DNA from: DSVZ01 sp037439785
GTDB taxonomy: Bacteria; Verrucomicrobiota; Verrucomicrobiia; Limisphaerales; J093
Length of the DNA: 64,000 bases
NCBI GenBank assembly: GCA_037439785.1
Contig: JBBIVJ010000012.1
Coordinates: 40,244-104,243, forward strand
Direction: 5' to 3'
In this document: piece by piece, positions 1 to 8,723 of the stretch
Numbering within the stretch: position 1 is the first letter of the stretch
Layout: each line of letters starts with the position of its first letter
Notes under the pieces: model-generated
Database searches by the model: none
Told to the model about the DNA's origin: nothing
Seen by the model: the letters and a program-made list of their open reading frames with translations, nothing else
Program-made: the position numbers and the translations under genes

Positions 1-906
1 GAAGTGCCGCACGCCGTCGGCGCCGATCACCCCCGGGATTTCCCCCGCCGCAATCGCCCAGGGGGCCAGCACCAGGTAATTGATCGCCGCTCCCAGCAGC
101 AGCGACACGCCCACACGGATGCCCATGAGGCCGCCGGTGGCCATCATCACGAAATCGGTGTCCGGCCGCACGGTCAGCTCGCGCAGGTCCACGCCGCGCA
201 CGGTGAGGGTGGTGAACTTGTACACCCACAGGTCCAGGTATTCCGGGATGGCGAGGAAGCCGAGCCGGAGTTTTTCCAACAGGGCGTGGCTCTGCAGCAC
301 CTTGGCCAGCGCCGAGGCCAGCCCGGCCAATACCAGCACGCGGGCCTTGAACAGCCCCTCGCGGGCGTCGCTGTGATGCAGGGCGTCCATCACGATGCCG
401 GCGGCGCGGCCCTCGGGGAAGGGGTGCTGTTCGTCGTTGATGAACCGGCGCTTGAGGGGAAAGGCGAACAACACCCCCAGCACCGCCAGCGAAATCATCC
501 ACGCCAGCGTCACGCTCATCGGGAGGCGCTGGCCGGTCGCCAGCATGTACGCCGCCAGGCTCGAGATCAGCGGCGCGGTCATGTAGCCCGCCGCGGTGGC
601 GATGGACTGCATGGCGTTGTTTTCGAGGATGGTAAACTCGCGGCCCAGGCCGGCGCGGGCCAGAACCTTGTGGAGGGCGAAGGCCAGGAGGACCGAGGTG
701 ATGCCCACGCCGAGGGTCCAACCGGTCTTGGCCCCCACGTAGAGGTTGGTGAGGGACAGCGCCCCGCCCAGGCCCATGCCGGTGAGGGTGGCGCGGAGGG
801 TGAGCTGGGGCATGTCCCCACGCCAGACGTTCTCCAACCACCAGCGGTCCTTTTGCTCGAGGGTCCAGGTGCGGACCTGTTCGGGGTCGAGTTGTTTCAG
901 GGCCAT
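1..906 (-). CDS. OPT family oligopeptide transporter (5' part, cut by window edge)
   Basis: Reading the reverse strand from an ATG at 906 gives an open frame of 302 codons that runs off the left edge, so the C-terminus is missing. The protein has a hydrophilic start of about 35 residues, then repeated membrane segments. It carries the OPT/YSL signatures LGGALSLTNLYVG and NNAMQSIATAAGYM near residues 45-110, and the FPEGRAAG motif near residue 175. This family moves oligopeptides or metal chelates across the inner membrane in symport with protons. No partner gene is visible in the window. No clear ribosome binding site precedes the start, so the exact start is less sure than the family call. 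Confidence 0.88.
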   Translation of the reverse strand, partial: MALKQLDPEQVRTWTLEQKDRWWLENVWRGDMPQLTLRATLTGMGLGGALSLTNLYVGAKTGWTLGVGITSVLLAFALHKVLARAGLGREFTILENNAMQSIATAAGYMTAPLISSLAAYMLATGQRLPMSVTLAWMISLAVLGVLFAFPLKRRFINDEQHPFPEGRAAGIVMDALHHSDAREGLFKARVLVLAGLASALAKVLQSHALLEKLRLGFLAIPEYLDLWVYKFTTLTVRGVDLRELTVRPDTDFVMMATGGLMGIRVGVSLLLGAAINYLVLAPWAIAAGEIPGVIGADGVRHF

Positions 907-1060
907 GGTCGTGCCCGCGGGATGGCGCGCGCAGGGTGCGAAGCTGAGCCCCGCGGCTCAAGCCCAAAACCACGCCGGACGAAACCGGGTTCGCCGGCCG
1001 AAGGCTGCAGGGTGGGAATTGGGAACTCAGGAAGGGAGGAAGGGTTCAGTGCCGGCAGCC

Positions 1061-1085
1061 GTAGCCGCCGCAGTCTTGCGGCGGA
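1061..1085 (+). repeat. REP-like palindromic unit
   Basis: An 8-base perfect stem (1065-1072 with 1077-1084) around the loop GTCT, preceded by GTAG and followed by A. The same GTAGCC-stem-CGGA layout occurs at 16186-16241, and related stems lie at 29315-29363, so this is one copy of a dispersed intergenic element. It sits in the divergent gap between the OPT gene and the gene at 1178. Confidence 0.5.
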
Positions 1086-1140
1086 CGGCACCCCGCCAAC
1101 GCGCTTCGTGAAGCGTTCCGCGACCATCCATCGGCGGTTT

Positions 1141-1170
1141 TTGACAAACTCCACCGCGGGGGTGTTTACT
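1141..1170 (+). promoter_or_regulatory. sigma70-like promoter, probably leaderless
   Basis: Perfect -35 TTGACA at 1141-1146, an 18-base spacer and -10 TTTACT at 1165-1170. Only seven bases separate the -10 from the GTG start at 1178, so transcription should begin at or next to the start codon. Confidence 0.55.
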
Positions 1171-1177
1171 CGGCGCG

Positions 1178-1564
1178 GTGCGTGCCCCGATCAAAGCGGT
1201 CACGGTCGTGCTGCTGATCCTCACCCTGGGTCTGCACTGGGCCGCGTTGCAGGCCGTTGCCTGGGCGGGGATGGCGGTGGCCTACTCGAGGCAGGCCGGC
1301 GTGCGTCAGGGGCTGGCCATGACCTTCGATGGCCAGCATCCCTGCCCCCTCTGCAAGGCCATCGAGCAGGGGCGAGCCGAGGAACAGCAGCAGAAGAACG
1401 GCAAGACCCTCAAGCCAGGGAGCAAGCTCGACCCCGTCCCGCTCTGGTCCGCGGAGCCCCTGGTTTTTGCGCAGCCACGCGTGCCGCTTCCCCCCTTCAC
1501 CCCGAGCGTTCTGGCGCGCACCGATCCTCCTCCCAGACCCCCTCCCCGTTCTTCCTCCGCCTGA
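1178..1564 (+). CDS. small exported protein with HPCPLCK motif
   Basis: 128 residues, GTG start placed by the promoter just upstream. Residues 6-35 are hydrophobic and read as a signal peptide or membrane anchor. Around residue 53 is HPCPLCKAI, a compact CxxC motif that could bind metal or be redox active. The C-terminal third is Pro/Ser/Arg-rich and of low complexity. From memory, similar short HPC(P/S)LCK proteins recur in Verrucomicrobiota and have no assigned function; a link to metals is my inference from the CxxC motif and from the Met-rich exported protein encoded next (1794). No cytoplasmic enzyme fold is apparent. Confidence 0.6.
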   Translation: MRAPIKAVTVVLLILTLGLHWAALQAVAWAGMAVAYSRQAGVRQGLAMTFDGQHPCPLCKAIEQGRAEEQQQKNGKTLKPGSKLDPVPLWSAEPLVFAQPRVPLPPFTPSVLARTDPPPRPPPRSSSA

Positions 1565-1793
1565 GGTTGCCGTCCGCCTCAACCGCGCGGTGAGCGCCGG
1601 ACGTTGACCGGCGTGCCGGGCGGCCTGTTCCGCCGTCGGAGGGCGACCCCAGTTCCCTTGTTTGCCGGCTGGCGGCCCGCGAATGGAGCGCACGGCCTTC
1701 GCGCCTGGCGTTCCATCGGTCCACGCGTGGGGGGCCGGTCGAGGGCCGTGCAACTGAACGGAGCCACGCGAAACCTTGCAGAGGAAGACCAAC

Positions 1794-2603
1794 ATGAATC
1801 GGACATGGATCTGGTGCGCGGGCGGGGTGGCGCTCGCGCCGACGGCCGTGCTGGCCGCCACGTTGACCACCGTACCCATGCAGGGCGGCATGGTGATGCC
1901 GATGCTCGCCTACCGCGCCGATGCCGGCCGCCTGCACGTGATGATGCCCGCGGAAATTCCCCAACTCACCCCCCTGCTGGTGAGTCACCCCGGCGACCGG
2001 TTTGACCCCGCCGACCCCTGGTTTGACGACCTGGACCCCGGCCGGAAAGGCCTGTCGTTCAGCCGCCGCTACGGATTTGTCATGGCGGCGGACTCCGACC
2101 CCTTGCCCGCCGAGACGCGCATCTGGTTGCGCAAACGGTCCGGCCCGACGGAACTGGGCTTTTTCCGCTACTCGGCCTCCGAGCCCGGGTGCTGGGAGCC
2201 CATCTTCGGCACCGCGGGCTCGCCCCCGGCCCTGGAGTGGAACGGCATGATGTTCCATCCGGCGGTGACCGCGCCGCCGGGTGCCGCCGAGTACGCTGCC
2301 GAGTTCGAGGCGTATCTGGTGGACACCCGCACCGGCGTGGAAATCCCCGGCTCGCACAGCGAGCCGATGCTCTTCCGCTTCACCAACGTCCCGGACGGGC
2401 GACCGGAGTTGCGCGTCACGCGCCTGGTCGCCGTGAGCTGGCCGGCGGAGGTCACCGGCTGGGTGCTGGAACAGGCGGACCAACTGCCCGCCGCCGAGTG
2501 GACGCCGGTGTCCGTGGCGCCGGGGATGCTCGAGGGCCGGCCCACGGTGCTGCTGGAGCCCGCGGCCGGCCATCGTTACTACCGCATGCGCCCGGCCCCG
2601 TGA
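1794..2603 (+). CDS. conserved exported protein, Met-rich N-terminus
   Basis: 269 residues. The ATG at 1794 is preceded by GAGGAAG at 1781-1787 at good spacing, which favours it over an upstream in-frame ATG at 1776. A signal peptide (about 1-21, ending near VLAA) is followed by a Met-rich stretch with MQGGMVMPM. The middle has many Trp, Phe and Pro residues, and the last 80 residues look like a beta-domain ending HRYYRMRP, a common C-terminal style in exported verrucomicrobial proteins. I do not recognise a named domain. It overlaps the next gene by four bases (GTGA), so the two are probably co-translated. A role in copper or surface structures is only a guess. Confidence 0.65.
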   Translation: MNRTWIWCAGGVALAPTAVLAATLTTVPMQGGMVMPMLAYRADAGRLHVMMPAEIPQLTPLLVSHPGDRFDPADPWFDDLDPGRKGLSFSRRYGFVMAADSDPLPAETRIWLRKRSGPTELGFFRYSASEPGCWEPIFGTAGSPPALEWNGMMFHPAVTAPPGAAEYAAEFEAYLVDTRTGVEIPGSHSEPMLFRFTNVPDGRPELRVTRLVAVSWPAEVTGWVLEQADQLPAAEWTPVSVAPGMLEGRPTVLLEPAAGHRYYRMRPAP

Positions 2604-3298
2604 GGATCCGCCGGCAACAGGCGCCCGCCGCGGGAAACCGGACGCTCCGACCCCGGGCGGGCGCCTTCACCCTGGTCGAGCTGCTGGTGGTGCTGGCCAT
2701 CGTGGGCCTGCTGGCCGCGCTGCTCCTGCCCGGTCTGGGGCAATCACGGGCCGCCGCCCGCACCGCCGCCTGCACCGGCCAACTGCGCCAACTGGGCCTG
2801 GCAGTGCAGTTGTACGCCGACGACCACCGGGAGGAGTTCCCGCGCAGCCAGCACTCAGCCTTTGTGCACGGCCAGCGGACCTGGGGCGCGGCGCTCGCCC
2901 CCTACCTGGGCGGCAGCGAAGCGGCCTGGACCAACCTGCTGCGGACGATTTACCGCTGCGCCGCCGACCGCAAAGCGGGACCCTGGAGCTACGGCCTGAA
3001 CGTGTACTTCGAGCTGGGGCCTGACGACGACTACGTTGGCAAGCCCCAAACCTGGCGCCGCGTCAGCACCGTGCCGCGGCCGGCGCGCACCATCCTGTTT
3101 GCAGAAAACGCCTCCGCCGCCGACCACATCATGCCCAACTTCTGGTCGCGCCCGGAAGATGCCACCGACCTGGCCGCGCACCGCCACCGCGGCCGGGCCA
3201 ATTACCTGTTCGTGGACGGCCACACCGAGGCCGCCGCCCTGCGGCAGATTTACGACCCGGCCCACGGCGTGGACCGCTGGCATCCGGAAGCCCACTGA
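2600..3298 (+). CDS. prepilin-type N-terminal cleavage/methylation domain protein
   Basis: 232 residues. The GTG start at 2600 overlaps the previous stop in a GTGA junction. After a short Arg-rich leader comes the type IV prepilin motif AFTLVELLVVLAIVGLLAA (about residues 22-40): processing site, methylated Phe and hydrophobic helix. The remainder is a small globular domain ending with LFVDGHTE, the 'DGH' signature seen in PVC-group pseudopilin-like proteins (DUF1559-like). These are thought to be processed by a prepilin peptidase and assembled at the envelope, but their role is unknown. No peptidase or secretion ATPase gene is nearby. A second member lies at 4286-5146. Confidence 0.8.
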   Translation: MRIRRQQAPAAGNRTLRPRAGAFTLVELLVVLAIVGLLAALLLPGLGQSRAAARTAACTGQLRQLGLAVQLYADDHREEFPRSQHSAFVHGQRTWGAALAPYLGGSEAAWTNLLRTIYRCAADRKAGPWSYGLNVYFELGPDDDYVGKPQTWRRVSTVPRPARTILFAENASAADHIMPNFWSRPEDATDLAAHRHRGRANYLFVDGHTEAAALRQIYDPAHGVDRWHPEAH

Positions 3299-3338
3299 GC
3301 CGCCCGGCGGCGTGGGCGCGCGCCTGCCCCGGCGCCCC

Positions 3339-4148
3339 TTACAGCCCGGGCGCCGGCCCGACCCACCTCACCGGCGTGCCCGGCCGCAACTTGAACCGGC
3401 GCGCCGCGTCCCCGCCGTGGATGGCCACCTCGAGAAAGCCGCTGGACCCCGGCACCGCCACCGCCGCGCCGCGCGGCACCGCCCCGTAATAGGCCCGCAC
3501 TGGCACGCGCCGCCGGCCCGGGAGCCGGAGGTGCGCCGGACCGGAGCCTTCGGTCGCCAGGGCCGCGGGCAGGCTGGTCAGGGCGTTGCCGAAGCGGTCC
3601 ACGTACAGCACCTCCCCCCGCCAACCGCCTGGGAAGGTGCGCGGGGCAGGCCACGGCAGACGCACCCACTGTTCGACCCGCGGCCCGACCGCGGCGAAGC
3701 GCCCGCCCGCCGCCAGGTGGGCGGCGACCGGCGCAAACACGTCCCGCCCGTGAAAGGTGGCGCTGACCGGCCGCAGCCAGAGCCGGTCGTTCTCCAGGCG
3801 CCGGACCTCGATCACCCCGGCATCTTCCAGCGCCCAGGAGAGCAGACCGTTGTCCGGACCCAGGAAGTACCCGCCGGCGGTGCGTGCGGCCAGGGCCGCG
3901 CGGGGACCGCCCACGCCGGGGTCCACCACAGCCAGGTGGATGGTGCCGGGCGGGAAGAAGCGGTGGGCGCAACGCAGCGCAAAGGCTCCCGCCCGCAGGT
4001 CGCCCGGAGGCACCAGGTGGGTCAGGTCGGCCACGCGCGCCCCGGGACAGCGGCTCCAAATCACGCCCTTGAGGATGCCCACAAAGGAGTCCTGCAGGCC
4101 GAAATCCGTGGTCAGGGTGATCACCGGCGGGGGGCGGCGTGGCGGCAT
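3339..4148 (-). CDS. SAM hydroxide adenosyltransferase (DUF62 family)
   Basis: 270 residues, from ATG 4148. The N-terminus ITLTTDFGLQDSFVG and the motifs VVDPGVGGPR and GPDNGLL are typical of the S-adenosyl-L-methionine hydrolase (adenosine-forming) family. The enzyme splits SAM with hydroxide into adenosine and methionine. The Asp of TDFG and the N-terminal alpha/beta domain fit the active site between two domains of neighbouring subunits; the C-terminal beta domain starts near residue 165 with LYVDRFGN. A longer frame reaches 4280, but its extra 44 residues look non-coding. It is convergent with the prepilin gene at 2600 and divergent from the one at 4286. Confidence 0.88.
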   Translation of the reverse strand: MPPRRPPPVITLTTDFGLQDSFVGILKGVIWSRCPGARVADLTHLVPPGDLRAGAFALRCAHRFFPPGTIHLAVVDPGVGGPRAALAARTAGGYFLGPDNGLLSWALEDAGVIEVRRLENDRLWLRPVSATFHGRDVFAPVAAHLAAGGRFAAVGPRVEQWVRLPWPAPRTFPGGWRGEVLYVDRFGNALTSLPAALATEGSGPAHLRLPGRRRVPVRAYYGAVPRGAAVAVPGSSGFLEVAIHGGDAARRFKLRPGTPVRWVGPAPGL

Positions 4149-4285
4149 GAGCAGGAAGGTACCCGGACGGGCCGGCGTGCCAAGGCGGCAACCGCTGCAA
4201 CCGGGGGAGGCGTGGCGGCACTGAACGTGCCGGCTTGACGGGGGAGCGGCGGGGCGGGCAAATGCCGGCGCCACTGCCACGCACC

Positions 4286-5146
4286 ATGGACCCGATGACC
4301 TCTCCGGCTCCCAGCCCGGCGCTGCCGCGGCGGCCGTTGGGGCTGCCGGCGGCGGGGTTCACGCTGATTGAGCTGCTGGTGGTCATCGCCATCATTTCCA
4401 TCCTGGCCAGCATGCTCCTGCCCGGCCTGAGCGGCGCCAAGGAGCAGGCGCGGCAGATTCAGTGCATCAGCAACCTCCGCCAGCTCGGGATCGGCCTCCA
4501 GTTGTACCGGGACGATCACGCGACGCGTTTCCCGCCCAAGGTGGCGTGGGAACCCCATCCCACCGCGCCCAACACCTGGGTGGGCAAGGACCTCCAATTC
4601 GGCCTGGGCGGCCATGACCCGGTGCCGCCGTTGAACGCGTGGTCGGCGGCCGCGGCCGTGCGCCCCCTCAACGCCTACGTGGCCCCTTCGCCGGTGTACC
4701 GGTGCAGCCGCGACCGCGGTCAGCCGGCGCTGGGCATCGGGCCCTCGAACTACGAGGCGCTGGGCACCAGTTACCACTACAACGCCGGCGGCCTGCCGGT
4801 CCCCCAGGGGGGGGGCTTCCGCCAGCCGCCCGCCGATCCCCAGGAAGGGCTGGCGGGCAAGCCCGAATCGTTTGTCTCGCAGCCGGTCCGCCACATCCTG
4901 TTGCATGAACCACCGGCGCGCCCGTACGCGCGGCTGGACGGCACCCTCTTCTGGTATCAGTGGCATCGGCACGCCGGCCGGCAGGAGTTTCCGGACCCCG
5001 CCCTGGCCGGCGGGCGCTACATTTCCCCGATCCTGTTCGGGGACGGTCACGCGGCGACGCACAACTTCACCCGCGCGCTGACCGTGGACCCCTATCGCCC
5101 CTACGAGCCCACCGCGGAGTGGATGTGGTATGAACCACTGCGCTGA
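4286..5146 (+). CDS. prepilin-type N-terminal domain protein with DGH motif
   Basis: 286 residues from ATG 4286; ATG 4262 and ATG 4295 are possible alternatives. A short Pro/Arg leader precedes GFTLIELLVVIAIISILASM, the type IV prepilin processing site and helix. CISNLRQLGIGLQLY and a late LFGDGHAATHNF place it in the PVC pseudopilin-like family, as for the gene at 2600. The globular part has several Trp and His residues. Its last 17 bases overlap the start of the damaged SGNH hydrolase gene, so the two were likely one operon. Envelope location is inferred from the prepilin signal. Confidence 0.8.
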   Translation: MDPMTSPAPSPALPRRPLGLPAAGFTLIELLVVIAIISILASMLLPGLSGAKEQARQIQCISNLRQLGIGLQLYRDDHATRFPPKVAWEPHPTAPNTWVGKDLQFGLGGHDPVPPLNAWSAAAAVRPLNAYVAPSPVYRCSRDRGQPALGIGPSNYEALGTSYHYNAGGLPVPQGGGFRQPPADPQEGLAGKPESFVSQPVRHILLHEPPARPYARLDGTLFWYQWHRHAGRQEFPDPALAGGRYISPILFGDGHAATHNFTRALTVDPYRPYEPTAEWMWYEPLR

Positions 5147-6309
5147 GGGGGGCGGGGGCCTGCCGGACCGGCGCCGGGGAGGCGCGGCACTCATGCTGGC
5201 CCTGACGCTCGGCGGCACCCTCGCAGCGGCCGGCACCCTCCCGCCGCCGGTGGTACCCGCTGCACCGCTGGAGGAACTGGCCCATCTCCAGCGCTTCCTC
5301 ACCCCGGCCGTGCGCCCTCATCCCCCCGAGCCGCCGCTGCGCGTGCTCTTCTATGGCCAGTCCATCATCGGCCAGTGGTATGCGGCTTTTCGCGACCACC
5401 TGCGCCGGCGGTATCCGGACCGGCCGTGGCAGTTTGTAAATCGCGCCCTGGACGGCCATCTGGCGCCGCACCTGTTGCGGACCGCGGAGGCGGACGTGTA
5501 CCGGCTCCAGCCGGACCTGCTGGTGTTTCACGCCTGCGACGAGGGGGCGCCCTGGGCCAGTTACGCCGAGCTCCTGCGGCGGGTGCGCCAGCGCACCTGC
5601 GCGGACATTTTGATGGTCGGCAACCACCTCGCCGTCGCGGACGCCCTGGACGCGCAGCCAACTGCCGGCGTTACTGCAGGTCGGCGCAGTCACCCCCCGG
5701 GTCGAGGACTGGACCCTCACCGTCGAGGCCCTGCGCGGCGAACGGGAGTTCACCTTCCGCGTCACCGGCTCGGTTACCGGCGAGGACGGCCGCGGCAGCA
5801 CGGACGCGGACTTCGTCTCGGCCTGCGGGCGGGTGGTGATCCGGGCGGCGGACTGGTACTGGGCGGCGTATCGCGGCGGGTTGGAACCGGGGTTCACCGT
5901 GCGCTGGTCCACCGCCTTGTGGGGGGCGGACTTCGTCGAGGCCGATGGCCCCTGGCGCTGGATCGAGGTGGTCAACGGTCTCGAAGACGGCCCGCACACG
6001 CTGCGGCTGGAGCTGCAGGCCGGTCGAATCGAAGATTTCCCCGAGGTGCTCATCTACCACCCGGCCGGTGCCGAGGCCGGCGGCGGCCCCGAGCCGGTGC
6101 TGCGCGTGCTGCGCGGCGACGGCGCCCTCCGCGTGTGCTGGCCGGCGGCAGCGGACCGGGCACTGGAGCGCAGCCGGGATTGGCAGACCTGGGTCCCCCT
6201 GCCGGCCGCTGGCCCCGCCCGGTTCGGCCGACAGGAGTGGGAGGGGGCGACGGAGGGGGCGGGCGGGTTTTTCCGCTTGTGGCCGACCCCCGGCGCGGGC
6301 GTTGAATAG
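5130..6309 (+). pseudogene. SGNH/GDSL-like hydrolase gene with internal deletion and frameshift
   Basis: Reading from ATG 5130 gives a signal peptide and the start of an SGNH hydrolase: LFYGQSI (block I Ser), NRALDGH, and a DLLVFH strand to about 5650. After about 5655 the meaningful reading continues one base over (LLQVGAVTP, VEDWTLTVEAL, SGRVVIR-like and beta-domain sequence, ending PGAGVE at 6309). The middle that should carry the catalytic Asp-xx-His block is absent; from memory of related proteins roughly 200 residues are missing. The gene is therefore probably inactive, unless the junction is an assembly fault. It starts inside the end of the upstream prepilin gene. Confidence 0.65.
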
Positions 6310-6337
6310 CGGCGCGATTTTCCATCCCTGTTCTGCC

Positions 6338-7069
6338 ATGTCCGGAACCGCCCCCCAGCTTCGCTCCGTGGACCTCGCCGGCCTGGCGCCCTTTGCCCGC
6401 GCCCTGGTGGCGGCCCTGCGCGCCCGGCCCGGCCTCGAACCGCTGGCGGTGCTGCGGGCCGGCGTCCACGCCCACTGCCCGCAATGTCAGTTCCGCCTCT
6501 TCGGCGAGGACGTGCTGGCGCTGGCGGCCAGCGAGGCGCCGGCGCCGGAGACCAGCCCGAAACTGCACCGGCTGGTGCAGGGCTTCTGCGCCCGGCAGGG
6601 CTGCGACAGCCGGTTTTACGAATTCAGCTTCGACCCGGTGGAGGGGGTGGACTGGGATGCCGTGCTGACCGACCCGGGCGTCACGGGAACTGCCGCGTCC
6701 GCCCCGGAGCCGGGCGCAGGGGCGGACCCCGTGACGGCGGCCCGACGCCGCAGCCGACGGCGGGTGCTGGCAGGGGTGGCGTTGATCGGCCTGTTGCTGC
6801 TGGTGCGGCACCTGATGACCGGCGGCACCATCCCGTGGATTCGCGAGCCGCGCCGCTTCACGGCCGACCCCGCCACCCTCCCCACCCTGGGCCGGACCAA
6901 CTCCGAACCTCCCGCCGCCGGCGCCGACACCAACCGCCCCCGCACCTTCCGCGCCGCGCCGCCGGCCGGGCCCCCTCAGGCGCCCCCCGCCACATTTCCT
7001 GCGCCCGGCTCCCACGGTCCGCTGCGGCCGCCTGTAACTTTTCCCGCGGGTCCGGCTCGGAGCCGGTGA
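6338..7069 (+). CDS. membrane-anchored protein with zinc-ribbon-like cysteines
   Basis: 243 residues from ATG 6338. The N-terminal cytoplasmic part carries HCPQC (about residue 48) and CARQGC (about residue 87), four cysteines that could form a metal site. An Arg-rich stretch precedes one membrane helix (about residues 143-162, LAGVALIGLLLLV). The rest is Pro/Ala-rich and disordered-looking. No family is recognised. Its stop is directly followed by the thioredoxin gene leader, so the two are likely co-transcribed, and a redox or zinc-related role is possible but unproven. Confidence 0.62.
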   Translation: MSGTAPQLRSVDLAGLAPFARALVAALRARPGLEPLAVLRAGVHAHCPQCQFRLFGEDVLALAASEAPAPETSPKLHRLVQGFCARQGCDSRFYEFSFDPVEGVDWDAVLTDPGVTGTAASAPEPGAGADPVTAARRRSRRRVLAGVALIGLLLLVRHLMTGGTIPWIREPRRFTADPATLPTLGRTNSEPPAAGADTNRPRTFRAAPPAGPPQAPPATFPAPGSHGPLRPPVTFPAGPARSR

Positions 7070-7087
7070 ATGACGAAAGGAACGACC

Positions 7088-7453
7088 ATGACCGAAGTGA
7101 ACGAAAGCAACTTTGCCCCGGTGGTCCTGCAGGCAGGCCAGCCGGTGCTGGTGGACTTTTACGCGACCTGGTGCGGCCCCTGCCGGATGCTGGCGCCGGT
7201 GCTGGAACAACTGGCCGGGGAGTTGGAGGGGCGGATCACCTTTGCCAAGGTGGACGTGGACGCCGCGCCCGAGCTGGCGGCGCGCTACCAGATCACCGGC
7301 GTGCCGACGCTGCTGCTGTTCCAGAACGGCCGTGTGGTGGACGAGGTGGTGGGGCTGGTGCCGCTGGGGTCCCTGCGCGCGCGGCTGCGCGCCGTGGCCA
7401 GTCCGGCCCCCGCACCGACGGCGCCGCTCGCTCGCGGCTGTTGCGGGGCGTGA
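7088..7453 (+). CDS. trx: thioredoxin
   Basis: 121 residues. The ATG at 7088 is chosen over an in-frame ATG at 7070 because GAAAGGA lies at good distance before it. The redox motif WCGPC is near residue 31, the cis-Pro is in GVPTLLLF, and FYATWCGPC plus VDVDAAPELA are canonical thioredoxin features. It reduces protein disulfides in the cytoplasm with electrons from thioredoxin reductase. The end is unusual: after a short Pro/Ala stretch it finishes RGCCGA, giving two extra adjacent cysteines. It follows the zinc-ribbon membrane protein gene and precedes dprA. Confidence 0.93.
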   Translation: MTEVNESNFAPVVLQAGQPVLVDFYATWCGPCRMLAPVLEQLAGELEGRITFAKVDVDAAPELAARYQITGVPTLLLFQNGRVVDEVVGLVPLGSLRARLRAVASPAPAPTAPLARGCCGA

Positions 7454-7525
7454 GCGGGGGGCGGGCAGCCGCGGGGCCGGGCCCGTGACCGTGGAGGCGA
7501 CTTGCCCCGGCCGGGGGCTTGGGCT

Positions 7526-8644
7526 ATGCCGGCGGGCGTGGACGTCCGCGAAGCCCACATCGCCCTGAACATGGTGGACCATGTGGGGCCGGTCCGGCTG
7601 CGCCTGTTGTTGGAGCATTTCGGCAATGCCACGGCCATTCTGGCGGCCTCGAAGGCCGAGCTGCGGCGGGTGCGCGGCATTGGCGAGGAGACGGCCGAGG
7701 CCATCGCGGCCTGGGAATCCACGGTGGACCTGGCGGCCGAGCTGGAACGGATCCGGGCCTTCGGCTGCCGGGTGGTGATTCCGGGCGACGAGGAGTATCC
7801 GACCCTGCTGCGGGAGATTTACGACCCGCCGATCGTGCTGTACGTGAAGGGCCGCCTGGAGCCGCGGGACCGGCACGCGGTGGCGATGGTGGGCTCGCGG
7901 CGGACCTCGCATTACGGGATGGAGTGCGCGCGGCGGCTGGCGTACCAACTGGCGCTGTGCGGCGTCACGGTGGTCAGCGGCGGCGCGCGGGGCATTGACA
8001 CGGCGGCCCATCAGGGCGCGCTGGCGGCGAAGGGGCGGACCGTGGCCGTGCTGGGCACCGGCATCAACCTGGTCTTTCCCCCGGAGAACGCCGAGTTGTA
8101 CGAGCGGATCGCCGCCCAGGGCGCGCTGCTGACCCAGTTCCCCTTCAACCGCCCGGCGGACAAGCAGACCTTCCCCATCCGCAACCGCATCGTGGCCGGC
8201 ATGACGCTGGGGACGGTGGTGGTCGAGGCCGACCTGCACAGCGGCGCACTCATCACTGCCGGCCTGGCGGTGGACCAGGGCCGGCAGGTCTTCGCCGTGC
8301 CCGGGCGCATTGATTCGCCGCAGAGCAAGGGCTGCCACGACCTCATCAAGAAGGGCGCCAAGTTGTGCGAGTGCGCCGAGGACGTGCTCAGCGAGTTCGA
8401 GTACCTCTTCCCCGCGGCGCGGCACCCGACCCGGGCGGCGGAGAGCGGTCCCCCGGCCGGCCCGCCCCTGTCCGAGACCGAGCAGCGGGTCTGGGAACAG
8501 CTCGGCCCGGAGGAGACCGCGCTGGACGAGATCATCCGACGCAGCGGGTTGTCGGCCGCCGCGGTCACGGCGGCGCTGTTCAGCCTGGAGATGAAGCGGC
8601 AGGTGCGCCAGCTCCCGGGCAAGCTGTTTGTCCGCGTGAGCTAG
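7526..8644 (+). CDS. dprA: DNA-processing protein DprA
   Basis: 372 residues from ATG 7526. An N-terminal helix-hairpin-helix/SAM-like region (LRRVRGIGEETAEAI) is followed by the Rossmann-like DprA core with VAMVGSRRTS, VSGGARGIDTAAH, LGTGINLVFPPEN and PIRNRIVAGM. A C-terminal winged-helix segment begins near residue 320 (LSETEQRVWEQL). DprA loads RecA onto incoming single-stranded DNA during natural transformation. The three-part layout is the full-length form. It lies downstream of thioredoxin and ends just before a hairpin that terminates the opposite gene. Confidence 0.95.
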   Translation: MPAGVDVREAHIALNMVDHVGPVRLRLLLEHFGNATAILAASKAELRRVRGIGEETAEAIAAWESTVDLAAELERIRAFGCRVVIPGDEEYPTLLREIYDPPIVLYVKGRLEPRDRHAVAMVGSRRTSHYGMECARRLAYQLALCGVTVVSGGARGIDTAAHQGALAAKGRTVAVLGTGINLVFPPENAELYERIAAQGALLTQFPFNRPADKQTFPIRNRIVAGMTLGTVVVEADLHSGALITAGLAVDQGRQVFAVPGRIDSPQSKGCHDLIKKGAKLCECAEDVLSEFEYLFPAARHPTRAAESGPPAGPPLSETEQRVWEQLGPEETALDEIIRRSGLSAAAVTAALFSLEMKRQVRQLPGKLFVRVS

Positions 8645-8663
8645 GCCGGCCTGCTCGTGGAGC

Positions 8664-8701
8664 AAAAAACAGCCACGCCGGGAAGGACGTTCCCGGCGTG
8701 G
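8664..8701 (-). terminator. rho-independent terminator for the DUF481 gene
   Basis: A 12-base perfect stem (8673-8684 with 8690-8701) with a five-base loop. On the reverse strand it is followed by GTTTTTT (8670-8664), the expected U-tract. It lies just past the stop of the gene at 8724-9476. Confidence 0.75.
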
Positions 8702-8723
8702 GCACCGATGCGGCGGGGGGCGG

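Noticed and set aside
4..1593. Long open forward frame of about 529 codons
   Set aside because: It is His/Arg/Gly-rich with no family features and lies opposite the OPT transporter, whose reverse-strand protein is clear.
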